From NCBI RefSeq assembly GCF_007751035.1, contig NZ_CP036433.1, positions 2,709,001 through 2,773,000 on the forward strand: 64,000 nucleotides of DNA, read 5' to 3'. The translations under genes and the position numbers were made by a program. Positions 50,123 through 58,401 of this stretch are shown in pieces. The notes under the pieces are model-generated. The model was not told the DNA's origin, made no database searches, and worked only from the letters and a program-made list of their open reading frames with translations. The stretch comes from Lignipirellula cremea. Lineage in GTDB: Bacteria; Planctomycetota; Planctomycetia; Pirellulales; Pirellulaceae. Position 1 is the first letter of the stretch; every line of letters starts with the position of its first letter.

Positions 50123-50803
50123 ATGTTTCTGAAATCCTTCACTTCGGTTGCTTTGCTGTTCGCCTGTCTGGCAGGAACAGTCGCCGCGCAGGGTCCCAGT
50201 GCGAGCATTTTCCGCCAGGAGCCGCCGGCCGCCAGCCAGGGCCCGCTAACGCTGGACAACAGCAGCTGGACGACCACGCCGCCGCTGCCGCTGCCGCAAA
50301 TTCGCATCCACGACATCGTTTCAATCCGCGTCCAGGAAGGCGCCCAGATGTACGCCGAAGGCGAAGTCGAAAACCGGAAGAACGCCGGCTACAAAGCATC
50401 GCTGCTGGACTGGGTGAAGCTGGCCGGTTTTGACTCGCTCAAACCGGCTCCCCAGGTCGACGGCAACCCCACGGTGGCAGGCACGCTGAACAGCCTGTAC
50501 CGGACCGAAGGCGGCGTCGAGACCCGCGAGTCGTTGATCTTTAACATAGCGGCCCATGTGGTCGACATTCGCCCCAACGGGAACCTGATTCTGGAAGCCC
50601 GCCGCGAGATTCATAACAACTCTGAGATCTGGGATTACGCCCTGACCGGCGAGTGCCGTCCGACCGACATCGGCCCGGGCAACCTGATCCTCAGCCGCGA
50701 CATTGCCGACCTGCGGATTGAAAAGCAGGAACGGGGCATCGTCCCCGACGGCTACGGCCGGGGCTGGTTCACTCGGTGGCTGGATCGCTATCAGCCGTTC
50801 TAA
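50123..50803 (+). CDS. flgH: Flagellar L-ring protein FlgH
   Basis: A 226-residue FlgH: signal peptide (SFTSVALLFACLAGTVAAQ), then IHDIVSIRVQEGAQMYAEGE, a middle region with GVETRESLIFNIAAHVVDIRPNGNLILEARREI and the end of the family pattern GPGNLILSRDIADLRIE. It forms the outer-membrane L ring. Cys near the signal cleavage site (LFAC) is a poor lipobox, although FlgH is commonly a lipoprotein. ATG 50123 is chosen because it begins the signal peptide; an in-frame ATG at 50068 would add 18 residues. No clear ribosome site is seen at either. A 7-bp hairpin (50828-50844) follows the gene. Confidence 0.88.
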   Translation: MFLKSFTSVALLFACLAGTVAAQGPSASIFRQEPPAASQGPLTLDNSSWTTTPPLPLPQIRIHDIVSIRVQEGAQMYAEGEVENRKNAGYKASLLDWVKLAGFDSLKPAPQVDGNPTVAGTLNSLYRTEGGVETRESLIFNIAAHVVDIRPNGNLILEARREIHNNSEIWDYALTGECRPTDIGPGNLILSRDIADLRIEKQERGIVPDGYGRGWFTRWLDRYQPF

Positions 50804-50827
50804 CTCCGGCGCCTGGCGCCCGACTCT

Positions 50828-50844
50828 GCGGACCGCCGGTCCGC
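50828..50844 (+). other. Small hairpin between flgH and flgI
   Basis: GCGGACC-GCC-GGTCCGC forms a perfect 7-bp stem with a 3-base loop about 25 bases past the flgH stop. It has no T-run, so it is more likely an RNA processing or attenuation structure than a terminator. Confidence 0.4.
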
Positions 50845-50878
50845 TTGCCGAAACAGATCTGGATAAGGAACGGAACCG

Positions 50879-51943
50879 ATGAATCGCCCCCTGCTCTCGC
50901 TGATCGCCGTCGTGCTTGTCGCCCTGCTGTCCCAGGACGCCTGGGGCCAGCTGCGGGTGTCGGACTTCTGCCGCGTCAAAGGGCAGGAAGAGAACACGCT
51001 GCAGGGGCTGGGTCTGGTCGTCGGTTTGCGAGGGACGGGCGACAGCGAAATCGCCCCCACCACCCGGGCCCTGGCACAGATCCTGAACCTGATGGACAGT
51101 CCCGTCAGCAGCGACGGGACGGGCTCTCCCGACCTGGAAGAACTGGTCCGGGCCAAGAACGTAGCGTTGGTGTTTGTCACCGCGACCGTGCCCGCGGCCG
51201 GAGCCCGCCAGGGCGACCAGCTGAACTGCACCGTGTCGGCGGCCTTCAACGCCAAGAGCCTCGACGGCGGCATGTTGATGATTACCCCGTTGCTGGGCCC
51301 GCGTCCGGGATCGAAGCGGGTTTACGCCCTGTGCCAGGGCGCCCTGCATGTGGACGATCCGGCCAGAGCAACCACCGCGACGGTGCACTCGGGCTGTCGC
51401 CTGGAAGAGGACTTTTTCAACCCGTTTGTGCAGGACGGCAAGATCATGCTGGTGCTCAAAAAGAACCACGCCGGCTTTCATACGGCCAGCGAAATCGCCG
51501 AGCTGTTGCGAACGTCGCCCGACTTCCGCCAGAGCAACGGTTCGTATGTCGACGACATTGCCCGGGCGATTGACCAGGTGAATATCGAAGTCAGCGTGCC
51601 GCAGAACTACGCCGAAGAGCCGGCGGCCTTTGTCACCCAGGTGCTGGATCAGCGGGTGTTTCGCCCGCAGTCCGACGGTCGGGTGGTGATCAACGAGCGG
51701 GTCGGCACGGTAGTGATCGGGGCGAACGTGGAGATTGGGGCGGTCGCCGTGACGCATCGGAACTTCTCGGTGGAAGCGGGGCCTTTCGCCCAGCTCAGCA
51801 CGGAAAGCGACGAAGAAGCGACCAAACTGAAAACGCTGGTCGACGCCTTGAACGCCGTGAAAGCGACCCCGGCCGACATCATCGACATCATCAAAGGACT
51901 GGAACGGAACGGCCAGTTATACGGCGAGCTCATCATCGAGTAA
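50879..51943 (+). CDS. flgI: Flagellar P-ring protein FlgI
   Basis: A 354-residue FlgI: signal peptide (LLSLIAVVLVALLSQDAWG), the LGLVVGLRGTGDS motif, then VFVTATVPAAGARQGDQLNCTVSA, GGMLMITPLLGP and the C-terminal FRPQSDGRVVINERVGTVVIGANVEIGAVAVTH (seen as consecutive blocks). It forms the P ring around the rod in the peptidoglycan layer with FlgA as chaperone, whose gene lies two positions upstream. AAGGA is 8 bases before the ATG. Confidence 0.95.
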   Translation: MNRPLLSLIAVVLVALLSQDAWGQLRVSDFCRVKGQEENTLQGLGLVVGLRGTGDSEIAPTTRALAQILNLMDSPVSSDGTGSPDLEELVRAKNVALVFVTATVPAAGARQGDQLNCTVSAAFNAKSLDGGMLMITPLLGPRPGSKRVYALCQGALHVDDPARATTATVHSGCRLEEDFFNPFVQDGKIMLVLKKNHAGFHTASEIAELLRTSPDFRQSNGSYVDDIARAIDQVNIEVSVPQNYAEEPAAFVTQVLDQRVFRPQSDGRVVINERVGTVVIGANVEIGAVAVTHRNFSVEAGPFAQLSTESDEEATKLKTLVDALNAVKATPADIIDIIKGLERNGQLYGELIIE

Positions 51944-52006
51944 TCGTCGGAGTCTTTGTCCTTTCCGCCGTCCCTTTCGTCCTGACACACACGGAATCGC
52001 CATCCC

Positions 52007-52339
52007 ATGTTTTCCATCGCCGCCCCCCCGTCTTCGCCGATGTCGCTTTCGCCCAGCCCGGCCCAGAGCCAGGCCAAACTGAACAGCGCGGAGACGAAAG
52101 AAGATCCGAACGAGCTGAAAGACGCCTTCACCCAGTTCGTGGGCGAGACCTTCTTTGGCCAGCTGATCTCGTCGATGCGGGAAACGCAAAGCAAGCCGGC
52201 TTACTTCCACGGCGGGCGGGCCGAAGAAGTCTTCCAGGGGCAGCTGGATCAGATGATGACCAAGCAGATGGCTGAGAACTCGGCCGACAAATTCAGCGAA
52301 CCGATGTACGAACTGTTCCAGCTCCAGCGCCACGCCTGA
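52007..52339 (+). CDS. flgJ: Rod-binding protein FlgJ, N-terminal domain only
   Basis: A 110-residue protein equal to the rod-binding domain of FlgJ: LKDAFTQFVGETFFGQLISSMRET, a FHGGRAEEVFQGQLDQMM block and the final helix with LFQLQR. The C-terminal muramidase domain of enterobacterial FlgJ is absent, as in many other phyla, so peptidoglycan cutting must be done by another enzyme. The position directly after flgI supports the assignment. The ribosome site is weak. Confidence 0.85.
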   Translation: MFSIAAPPSSPMSLSPSPAQSQAKLNSAETKEDPNELKDAFTQFVGETFFGQLISSMRETQSKPAYFHGGRAEEVFQGQLDQMMTKQMAENSADKFSEPMYELFQLQRHA

Positions 52340-52430
52340 GCCGGGAAGCCGGCAGCCAGGAAGCGGCTGTCGCAAGACGTGCGATGACTATCCCGCTTGA
52401 GATCACACCACCGCCTGTCAGGGGCCGACG

Positions 52431-52949
52431 ATGACCGTAAACGAAGCGATGCTGGCCGAACAACCGCTGGAACTGCAGCTGTCGGATCTGCTCAACGATC
52501 TGTCCGAAGTACAGAACGAACTGCTGTCGGTGCTGGCCGAAAAACGCCAGTGCATGGCCGAGAATAACCTGGCGGGCATGCGTGAGATCGAAGCCCGCGA
52601 GTCGCAACTGGGCGATCGACTGGAGGCCTGTCACAGCCGCCGCAGCGGCCTGCTGGAGAACGCCAAAGCCAAGGGCCTGCCCGGTTCGGGGCTGGGCAGT
52701 CTGGCCAAAGCGATGCCGGATCCGGCGGCCCAGCGACTAGGAGCCAGCGCCGCAGCGGCTTCCGCCAAAATGCGTCTGCTGCAGCACGACTGCCTGACCA
52801 ACTGGGTGCTGGCGCAACGCTCGCTCCTGCATATTTCGCAAATTTTAGAGATTATTGCCACCGGCGGTCGTGTTATGCCGACTTATAGAAGAGGAAGCCA
52901 GGGCGCCGCGCCGATTCCGTCCGGCGGACTCGTCGACCGGGAAGCCTGA
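52431..52949 (+). CDS. flgN: Flagellar export chaperone FlgN-like protein
   Basis: A 172-residue mostly helical protein in the FlgN size range, with QLSDLLNDLSEVQNELLSVLAEKR at the N-terminus (two helices) and LTNWVLAQRSLLHISQILEII near the end. FlgN chaperones the hook-filament junction proteins FlgK and FlgL, and both are the next genes, which is the main reason for the call. Sequence similarity in FlgN is low in general, so the fold pattern and the context carry the evidence. The tail (YRRGSQGAAPIPSGG) is likely disordered. Confidence 0.75.
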   Translation: MTVNEAMLAEQPLELQLSDLLNDLSEVQNELLSVLAEKRQCMAENNLAGMREIEARESQLGDRLEACHSRRSGLLENAKAKGLPGSGLGSLAKAMPDPAAQRLGASAAAASAKMRLLQHDCLTNWVLAQRSLLHISQILEIIATGGRVMPTYRRGSQGAAPIPSGGLVDREA

Positions 52950-53311
52950 TCATCCCGGCAAAGGCGCAGGGAAGGTCGCCTTCCCTTCCGTGAAAGATGG
53001 CGTTCTTTTGCGGAGCAAAAGACGACCGACTTTCGACTTCCGTCGGTTGAAAGTTCCACGACTGCAGGCAATGGAGCGGCGCGCACTGTGCGTCGTCCTG
53101 TTTTCGACGCTGCTGCCGTTAAACCGGTCGGGCCAGAGCGCCCAACCTGCAGAACGAACAAAACACACCACAATAACCGAACGTCAGTTTCCAGCAGGAG
53201 CCGTTCCTTTTTCGCGCAGGCTGCGGCCTTCGGGGCCCGCGATTCGATCGGACCCCCGATCGCGACTCCCTGGGGCGAATTCCCTTTTGATCATCGCACG
53301 GATGCGATCGT
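52950..53311. other. Intergenic region between flgN and flgK with repeat copy C
   Basis: This 362-base spacer inside the flagellar cluster holds repeat copy C (52964-53030), a short block similar to 32511-32540 (at 53122-53152), and no gene. It probably carries a separate promoter for flgK-flgL, but no sigma-54 or sigma-28 site is convincing. Confidence 0.55.
52964..53030 (+). repeat. Dispersed hairpin repeat, copy C
   Basis: This copy matches copy A from GGTCGCC through CCGTGAAAG, GCGTTCTTTTGCGGAGCAAAAG-type hairpin and GACGACC. The second hairpin CTTTTGC-GGA-GCAAAAG is perfect (53005-53021). The first has lost symmetry (TTCCCTTCCGTGAAA). Confidence 0.8.
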
Positions 53312-55009
53312 ATGTCGTTATTCAGCTCGCTGCAGCTCGCAGGCAACACGCTTAATGCGGCCCAGGTCGGCATTCAAGTCACCGGCAATAATATTGCCAA
53401 CGCCAGCACGCCGGGCTACCTCCGCCAGGAACTGGTGCTGACGCCTGCCCAGACGCAAAAAAAGGGCGATCTGCTGCTGGGAACAGGCGTGCAGATCTCG
53501 GGCGTGGTGCAGAAGATCGACAAGTTTCTGGAAAGCCGCCTGCACACGGCGAACAGCGATCTGGCCAATGGAGCCACCCAGGAGGCCGCCTACCGCGAGC
53601 TGGAACTGGTGCTAGGGGAACTCTCCGATACGGACTTGAGCACGGCGCTGACGAACTTTTTTGGCAGCATCCAGGATGTGCTTAACCAGCCGGAAAGCAC
53701 GGCCGTACGCAACCTGAGCGTGCTGGAGGGGCAAAAACTGGCCGACGATATCCGTCGCCTTTATGGCCGCGTCGACGACCTGCGGGTGAACCTGAACCAG
53801 CAAGTCGCCAGCAGTTCCGACGACATCAATCGGCTACTCAAAGACGTCGCCGATCTGAACTTCAAAATTGTTTCCATCGAAGGCGGCGCCACCAGCAGAA
53901 GCGATGCGGTCGGCCTCCGCGATCAGCGGCAGATCGCGCTGACGGAACTGTCAGGACTGATCTCCATTCGCGCCGTGGAACAGGAAGACGGTCAAGTGAC
54001 GGTGTTCACCGGCGGCGACTTCCTGGTGTTCGACTCGCAGTACCGCAAGGTGGAAACGGTCTATGAAGAAAAGAACGGCATCAGCGCGGCCCAGATCCAG
54101 ATCGTCGAAACGGCCAAAAAGATCGACGACTCCTCTGGCCAGCTGGCTGGTCTGACGGAATCTCGCGACAACATTCTGGGCGGTTTCCTGACGCAGCTGG
54201 ACGACTTTGCCAGCCAGCTGATCTCGGAATTCAACAAATCGTTCAGCCAGGGACAAGGTCTCAGCGGGTACGGCAGTATTACCAGCGAGTTTGCGGTGGA
54301 AAACGCCGAACTGCCGCTGGACCAGGCTGGCCTGGCATTCACGCCAACCAACGGCTCCTTCGCCCTGCAGGTGAAAAACAAACAGTCGGGCGTCACCAAC
54401 ACCACCGATATCCAGATCGATCTCGACGGACTGGACCAGGATACGTCGCTGTCGGATCTGGCCGCGGCGCTCAATGCGGTCGACGGCGTTACTGCCAAGG
54501 TCAGCCCGTCCCGCAAACTGGAGATCACCAGCGACTCGCCCGATATAGAGTTTGCGTTTTCAGGAGACAACAGCGGCGTGCTGGCAGCGCTGGGGGTGAA
54601 CCACTTTTTCTCCGGCACGGGGGCGGGCTCGATCAACATCAACCAGACCATCCGCAAGGATCCGGGCCTGTTCGCCGCCAGCAGCGGCGGCGTGGGAGTT
54701 GATACGGCCAACGCCGAAAAGCTGGCGTCGTTGCTGGATCGGTCCTTGCCCTCGGCCGACGGGAAGTCGCTGGCCGAAATTTACGATCGTCTGGCGGCGA
54801 ACACCTCGCAGGGAGCTTCTGTGTCGCGGGCGGTGGCCGACGGGTTCCGCGTGTTCCAGCAGACGCTCGACAACCAGAAGCTCTCCATCAGCGGCGTGAA
54901 CCTCGATGAAGAAGCGATCAATTTGATTACCTATCAGCGCGCCTACCAGGCCTCGGCTCGCTACATCTCGACGGTCAGCGACCTGCTGGACGTCCTGGTC
55001 AACCTGTAG
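53312..55009 (+). CDS. flgK: Hook-associated protein 1, FlgK
   Basis: A 565-residue FlgK: N-terminal SLQLAGNTLNAAQVGIQVTG and NNIANASTPGYLRQELVL, a long helical D1 segment (ELVLGELSDTDLSTALTNFF), GLRDQRQIALTELSGLI, a variable middle domain (about 330-450), and the C-terminal FRVFQQTLDNQKLSISGVNL and EEAINLITYQRAYQASARYI. It forms the first ring of the hook-filament junction. It precedes flgL by 57 bases, the normal arrangement. The ribosome site is modest (GGAT). Confidence 0.93.
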   Translation: MSLFSSLQLAGNTLNAAQVGIQVTGNNIANASTPGYLRQELVLTPAQTQKKGDLLLGTGVQISGVVQKIDKFLESRLHTANSDLANGATQEAAYRELELVLGELSDTDLSTALTNFFGSIQDVLNQPESTAVRNLSVLEGQKLADDIRRLYGRVDDLRVNLNQQVASSSDDINRLLKDVADLNFKIVSIEGGATSRSDAVGLRDQRQIALTELSGLISIRAVEQEDGQVTVFTGGDFLVFDSQYRKVETVYEEKNGISAAQIQIVETAKKIDDSSGQLAGLTESRDNILGGFLTQLDDFASQLISEFNKSFSQGQGLSGYGSITSEFAVENAELPLDQAGLAFTPTNGSFALQVKNKQSGVTNTTDIQIDLDGLDQDTSLSDLAAALNAVDGVTAKVSPSRKLEITSDSPDIEFAFSGDNSGVLAALGVNHFFSGTGAGSININQTIRKDPGLFAASSGGVGVDTANAEKLASLLDRSLPSADGKSLAEIYDRLAANTSQGASVSRAVADGFRVFQQTLDNQKLSISGVNLDEEAINLITYQRAYQASARYISTVSDLLDVLVNL

Positions 55010-55066
55010 CCGGCCGCGAGCGGACGTCGCATGGGACCATCCATTTTCCTTTAACGAGTAACTTGC

Positions 55067-58000
55067 ATGACCGTCATTCCGGTCGGCGTAGGACGAGCAA
55101 CCGAGCTGCAGGTGCAAAGGCGCCTGCAGAATCAACTGCAGCTTGACCAGACCGGCCTGTTACGCACGCAGGAACAGCTCAGCACCGGCCGGCGGGTGCT
55201 GTTGCCCAGCGATGATGCGCGCGCCGCCAACCGGGCCGTCAGCTTGCAGCGCGTACTGGAACAAAAAATCCAGGTGCGGTCGAACATCACCACGACCGAA
55301 TCGTACCTGTCGACCACCGAAAGCTCGATCGCCACGGTCAGCAACCTGCTGGCCGAGATCCACGGCCTGGCCATTTCTTCCGTCGACGCATCCACCAGCG
55401 ACGCCCAGCGGCAGGCCGCAAAAGAGCAAACGCTCCAGGCTATTTCGGAACTGACCGACATCGGCAACCGGAAGTTCCGGGATCGCTACCTGTTTGCGGG
55501 CTCCGCCACCACGCAGCAGCCGTTCAGCGAAATCAACGGAGTCACCGCCTTCCTGGGGAACGAAGGCCTGCTGAAGAGTTTCAGCGACGACGATCTGCTG
55601 TTCGACGTGAACATCTCCGCCCAGGAAGTTTTTGGCGCCTTGTCGGAGCCGGACCCGATCACTGTCGACCTGGATCCGGTGCTGACCAGCAATACCCGTC
55701 TGGCCGATCTGCGCGGCGGGAACGGGATTACACTCGGCCTGTTTACCGTGTCCGACGGCGAAACGACCAAAACGATCGACATCCGCGGGGCCCAGCGCGT
55801 CAACGATGTGGTGCGGCTGATCGAGTCCAACCCGCCCGATGGCAAGCAGGTCACCGCGCGGCTGGAAGACGGCCACCTGGTGGTGGAGCTGGAAGGAGGC
55901 GGCAGTCTGACCATTCGCGAAGTCGGCAATGGCATCACCGCCGCGGAACTCGGCATTGTCGAAAAGCTGGGCGCCGTCGACAATCGGGTGGTCGGCGAAG
56001 ATCTGGATCCGCGTTTGAACCTGACGACCTCTTTGAAAGACGTCCTGGGCGTGCGGGCGAAGATCGTCCTGCAGTCAGAAGGTTACAACAATGACCTCGT
56101 CCTGGAAGCCAAACAACGCGGCGAAGAATTTAACGGTTACTCCCTGCAGATCGTCGACGACGAACTGCTGAACGCCGGCGCCGGCTTGTCGGCCGGGAGC
56201 GAGTACGCAACGTTTTCAGATACGCCCGTCGCCGCGCAGGCGTCGCTGTCGTTCAATGGCGCCGGGAACGATCTGATCCTGACCGCGACCAATGCAGGCT
56301 CGGCCTATAACGGGGTCGCCATCAACGTGTCCGACGCCGGTTTGATCGGCAACACGGCCCTGGCCAGTTACGACGCGGCCACCAAAACGCTCACGCTTGG
56401 CATCGACAGCAGCGGAGCCACCGATGCGCAAGCGCTGATCGACGCGATCGATGCCCAGGGGCTGTTCACCGCCGCGTACGACGGCGCCAACCCGGCCGAC
56501 GGCGGCTTTAACCCGGCGGCCAGCATTCCCGGAACCGACGCCGGCGTGATCCGCGGCGATACGGGCAACAGCGGCGGCGACGCCAACACCATTTTTGTGC
56601 ACGTCAAGGCGGGACAAAGCAGCGCCAACCAGGTGCGCGACGCACTCCAGGCCAACGCCGAGGTGGCCGCCCTGTTCGATGTCCGCGTGGAAGGGAAGGA
56701 CACCCTCACGGCGCCCAATCTGGGCCGCGGACCTGTCGCCACCATTACGGCCCAGTCCACCGGCGGCGCTGGCGTGGAGTTCGACCAGGAGTCGGGCCTG
56801 CAGATCGTCAACGGCGGCCAGCAGTATACGATCGACTTCTCGGAAGCCCGCACCATCGAGGATCTGCTCAACAAGCTCAACGGTTCCGACGCCGGCGTGC
56901 TGGCGCAGATCGATCCCAGCGGCCGCGGCATTCAGATCCGCACGCGTCTAAGCGGGAACGACTTTTCCATTGGAGAAAATGGCGGCCAGACCGCCAGCCA
57001 GCTGGGCGTGCGAACGTTGACCGCCGAGTCCGCCCTGCATGACTTTAACTACGGCCGCGGCGTGAGTCGGACCGATGGCGTCGACTTCACCATTACCCGG
57101 AACGACGGCGTTGAGCTGGAGATCGATATCGGCGCGGCAGCCACTGTCGCCGATGTGCTCGACGTGATCAACAACCATCCCGACAACCAGGGCCCTGGCG
57201 CCGTGCTGGCCCGCCTGAGCGAATACGGCAACGGCATCGAACTGATCGACGACAACCCCGCCGCAGGCGGCGTGCTGACCATCACCAAATCGCTGCAGAG
57301 CGAAGCCGCCTGGGACCTGGGTTTGATTCCGCCCGACCAGGACTCCGTTACCGCCGACTCCACCGCCGTGGCGGCCAGCGCCCAGCTTGCGTTCTCCGGC
57401 AGTCCGCTCAACACGGGCATCGCACTGACCGCCAATACGGCTGGCGGAGGACTTAGCGACGTCACCATTGAATTCCTCACCGGCGGCGCCGGCGACACGG
57501 CTACTGCCGTTTACGACGAAGGCACGAAGCGACTGCAGATTACCATCGACCCGGCCGCCACCACCGCCAACACGATCATCGACGCCATCAACCTGGAAGG
57601 CTCCTTCCTGGCACAACGAGACCTGTCGCAGAACCCCGGAAATAACGGCACAGGCGTGGTCGGTTTCACAGGCGACGCAGGCGTAACAATCGGCGGCTCG
57701 CCCGACAAACTGCAGTCGGCCGACACCAACCCGCGCGAAGTCAAAGGGGTCTTCAACTCGCTTCGGCGACTGGTCGCCGCGCTCGACTCGGGCGACAACC
57801 GCGAGATCGAAAGGGCGGCCGCCGCCCTGGAAGACGACCAGACCCGCGTGACCTTCGCCCGCAGCGACCTGGGCGCACGACTGAACTCTCTGGACTCCAT
57901 CAAAACCCGGCTGGACACCGAAGAGATTAACTTACGGGAGACGCTCTCGATCGAGATCGAAGTCGACTTCCCCACCGCCGTGTCGGAACTCACGGCCCAG

Positions 58001-58072
58001 CAGGCCTCGTACGAAGCCTCCCTGCAGCTGATGGGACGCACCTTCCAGCTCTCGCTACTCGACTACATTTAG
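55067..58072 (+). CDS. flgL: Hook-associated protein 3, FlgL, greatly enlarged
   Basis: The ends are FlgL: N-terminal helix with QLDQTGLLRTQEQLSTGRRV and SDDARAANRAVSLQRVLEQK; C-terminal ARSDLGARLNSLDSIKTRL and SELTAQQASYEASLQLMGR. FlgL is usually 300-500 residues; this protein has 1001. The extra mass is in the middle and is modular. Three flagellin-hook-IN-like modules are visible (about residues 205-305, 565-650 and 655-760), plus two homologous beta-rich modules of about 110 residues (about 386-503 and 768-885: ASLSFNGAGNDLILTATNAG against AQLAFSGSPLNTGIALTANT). These should project from the filament base as surface domains. GAG lies 8 bases before the ATG. No fliW or csrA follows. Confidence 0.88.
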   Translation: MTVIPVGVGRATELQVQRRLQNQLQLDQTGLLRTQEQLSTGRRVLLPSDDARAANRAVSLQRVLEQKIQVRSNITTTESYLSTTESSIATVSNLLAEIHGLAISSVDASTSDAQRQAAKEQTLQAISELTDIGNRKFRDRYLFAGSATTQQPFSEINGVTAFLGNEGLLKSFSDDDLLFDVNISAQEVFGALSEPDPITVDLDPVLTSNTRLADLRGGNGITLGLFTVSDGETTKTIDIRGAQRVNDVVRLIESNPPDGKQVTARLEDGHLVVELEGGGSLTIREVGNGITAAELGIVEKLGAVDNRVVGEDLDPRLNLTTSLKDVLGVRAKIVLQSEGYNNDLVLEAKQRGEEFNGYSLQIVDDELLNAGAGLSAGSEYATFSDTPVAAQASLSFNGAGNDLILTATNAGSAYNGVAINVSDAGLIGNTALASYDAATKTLTLGIDSSGATDAQALIDAIDAQGLFTAAYDGANPADGGFNPAASIPGTDAGVIRGDTGNSGGDANTIFVHVKAGQSSANQVRDALQANAEVAALFDVRVEGKDTLTAPNLGRGPVATITAQSTGGAGVEFDQESGLQIVNGGQQYTIDFSEARTIEDLLNKLNGSDAGVLAQIDPSGRGIQIRTRLSGNDFSIGENGGQTASQLGVRTLTAESALHDFNYGRGVSRTDGVDFTITRNDGVELEIDIGAAATVADVLDVINNHPDNQGPGAVLARLSEYGNGIELIDDNPAAGGVLTITKSLQSEAAWDLGLIPPDQDSVTADSTAVAASAQLAFSGSPLNTGIALTANTAGGGLSDVTIEFLTGGAGDTATAVYDEGTKRLQITIDPAATTANTIIDAINLEGSFLAQRDLSQNPGNNGTGVVGFTGDAGVTIGGSPDKLQSADTNPREVKGVFNSLRRLVAALDSGDNREIERAAAALEDDQTRVTFARSDLGARLNSLDSIKTRLDTEEINLRETLSIEIEVDFPTAVSELTAQQASYEASLQLMGRTFQLSLLDYI
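56224..57720 (+). repeat. Duplicated beta-rich module inside flgL
   Basis: Coding segments at about 56224-56575 and 57370-57720 encode homologous modules: both start with a (S/A)xLxFxG strand, have a YD(A/E)xTK hairpin followed by a DAID/DAINxxG helix, and end in a Gly/Asn-rich loop with GD(T/A)G. The two copies are well diverged at DNA level, so the duplication is old. Confidence 0.7.
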
Positions 58073-58401
58073 GCCGACAGCCGGACGTTCGCCAAGAATC
58101 TGATTCGTCGTTTCAAAGAAAAACAGACGCCGGACAATCGACTCTCACTCCGTGGAAGATCGCGTTCTTTTGCGGGGAACGCGAAAGGATTTACTGCAGC
58201 CCGTAGCCGCAGTCGCCAGACTTTGGAGGGAGTCTTCTGGGCCAGGGCAACCGCGACCAAACTCTGGCGAGTTCGGCTATGGGGAATGGCAGGGCGCCAA
58301 GCTATCAGTAATTTTGGCAATCCGAGCAAAAGACCACTGACCGGCGATTTCCTTTTGTCGTGGCATCGTCGGGCTGATCCTCAACTCAACCCGCCTCGGC
58401 C
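58073..58401. other. Intergenic region between flgL and putA with repeat copy D and an inverted repeat
   Basis: This 329-base convergent spacer holds repeat copy D (58102-58195). It also has a 14-bp inverted repeat with one mismatch: TCGCCAGACTTTGG at 58213-58226 and CCAAACTCTGGCGA at 58257-58270, a possible bidirectional terminator stem without T-runs. There is no gene. Confidence 0.6.
58102..58195 (+). repeat. Dispersed hairpin repeat, copy D
   Basis: This copy aligns with copy A over its whole length, from GATTCGTCGTTTC through ACAGACGCCGGACA, TCACTCCGTGGAAG and GCGTTCTTTTGCGG to GGATTTACTG. The second hairpin has changed on both arms (CTTTTGCG with CGCGAAAG, one G-T wobble), so pairing is kept while sequence differs. 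Confidence 0.8.
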
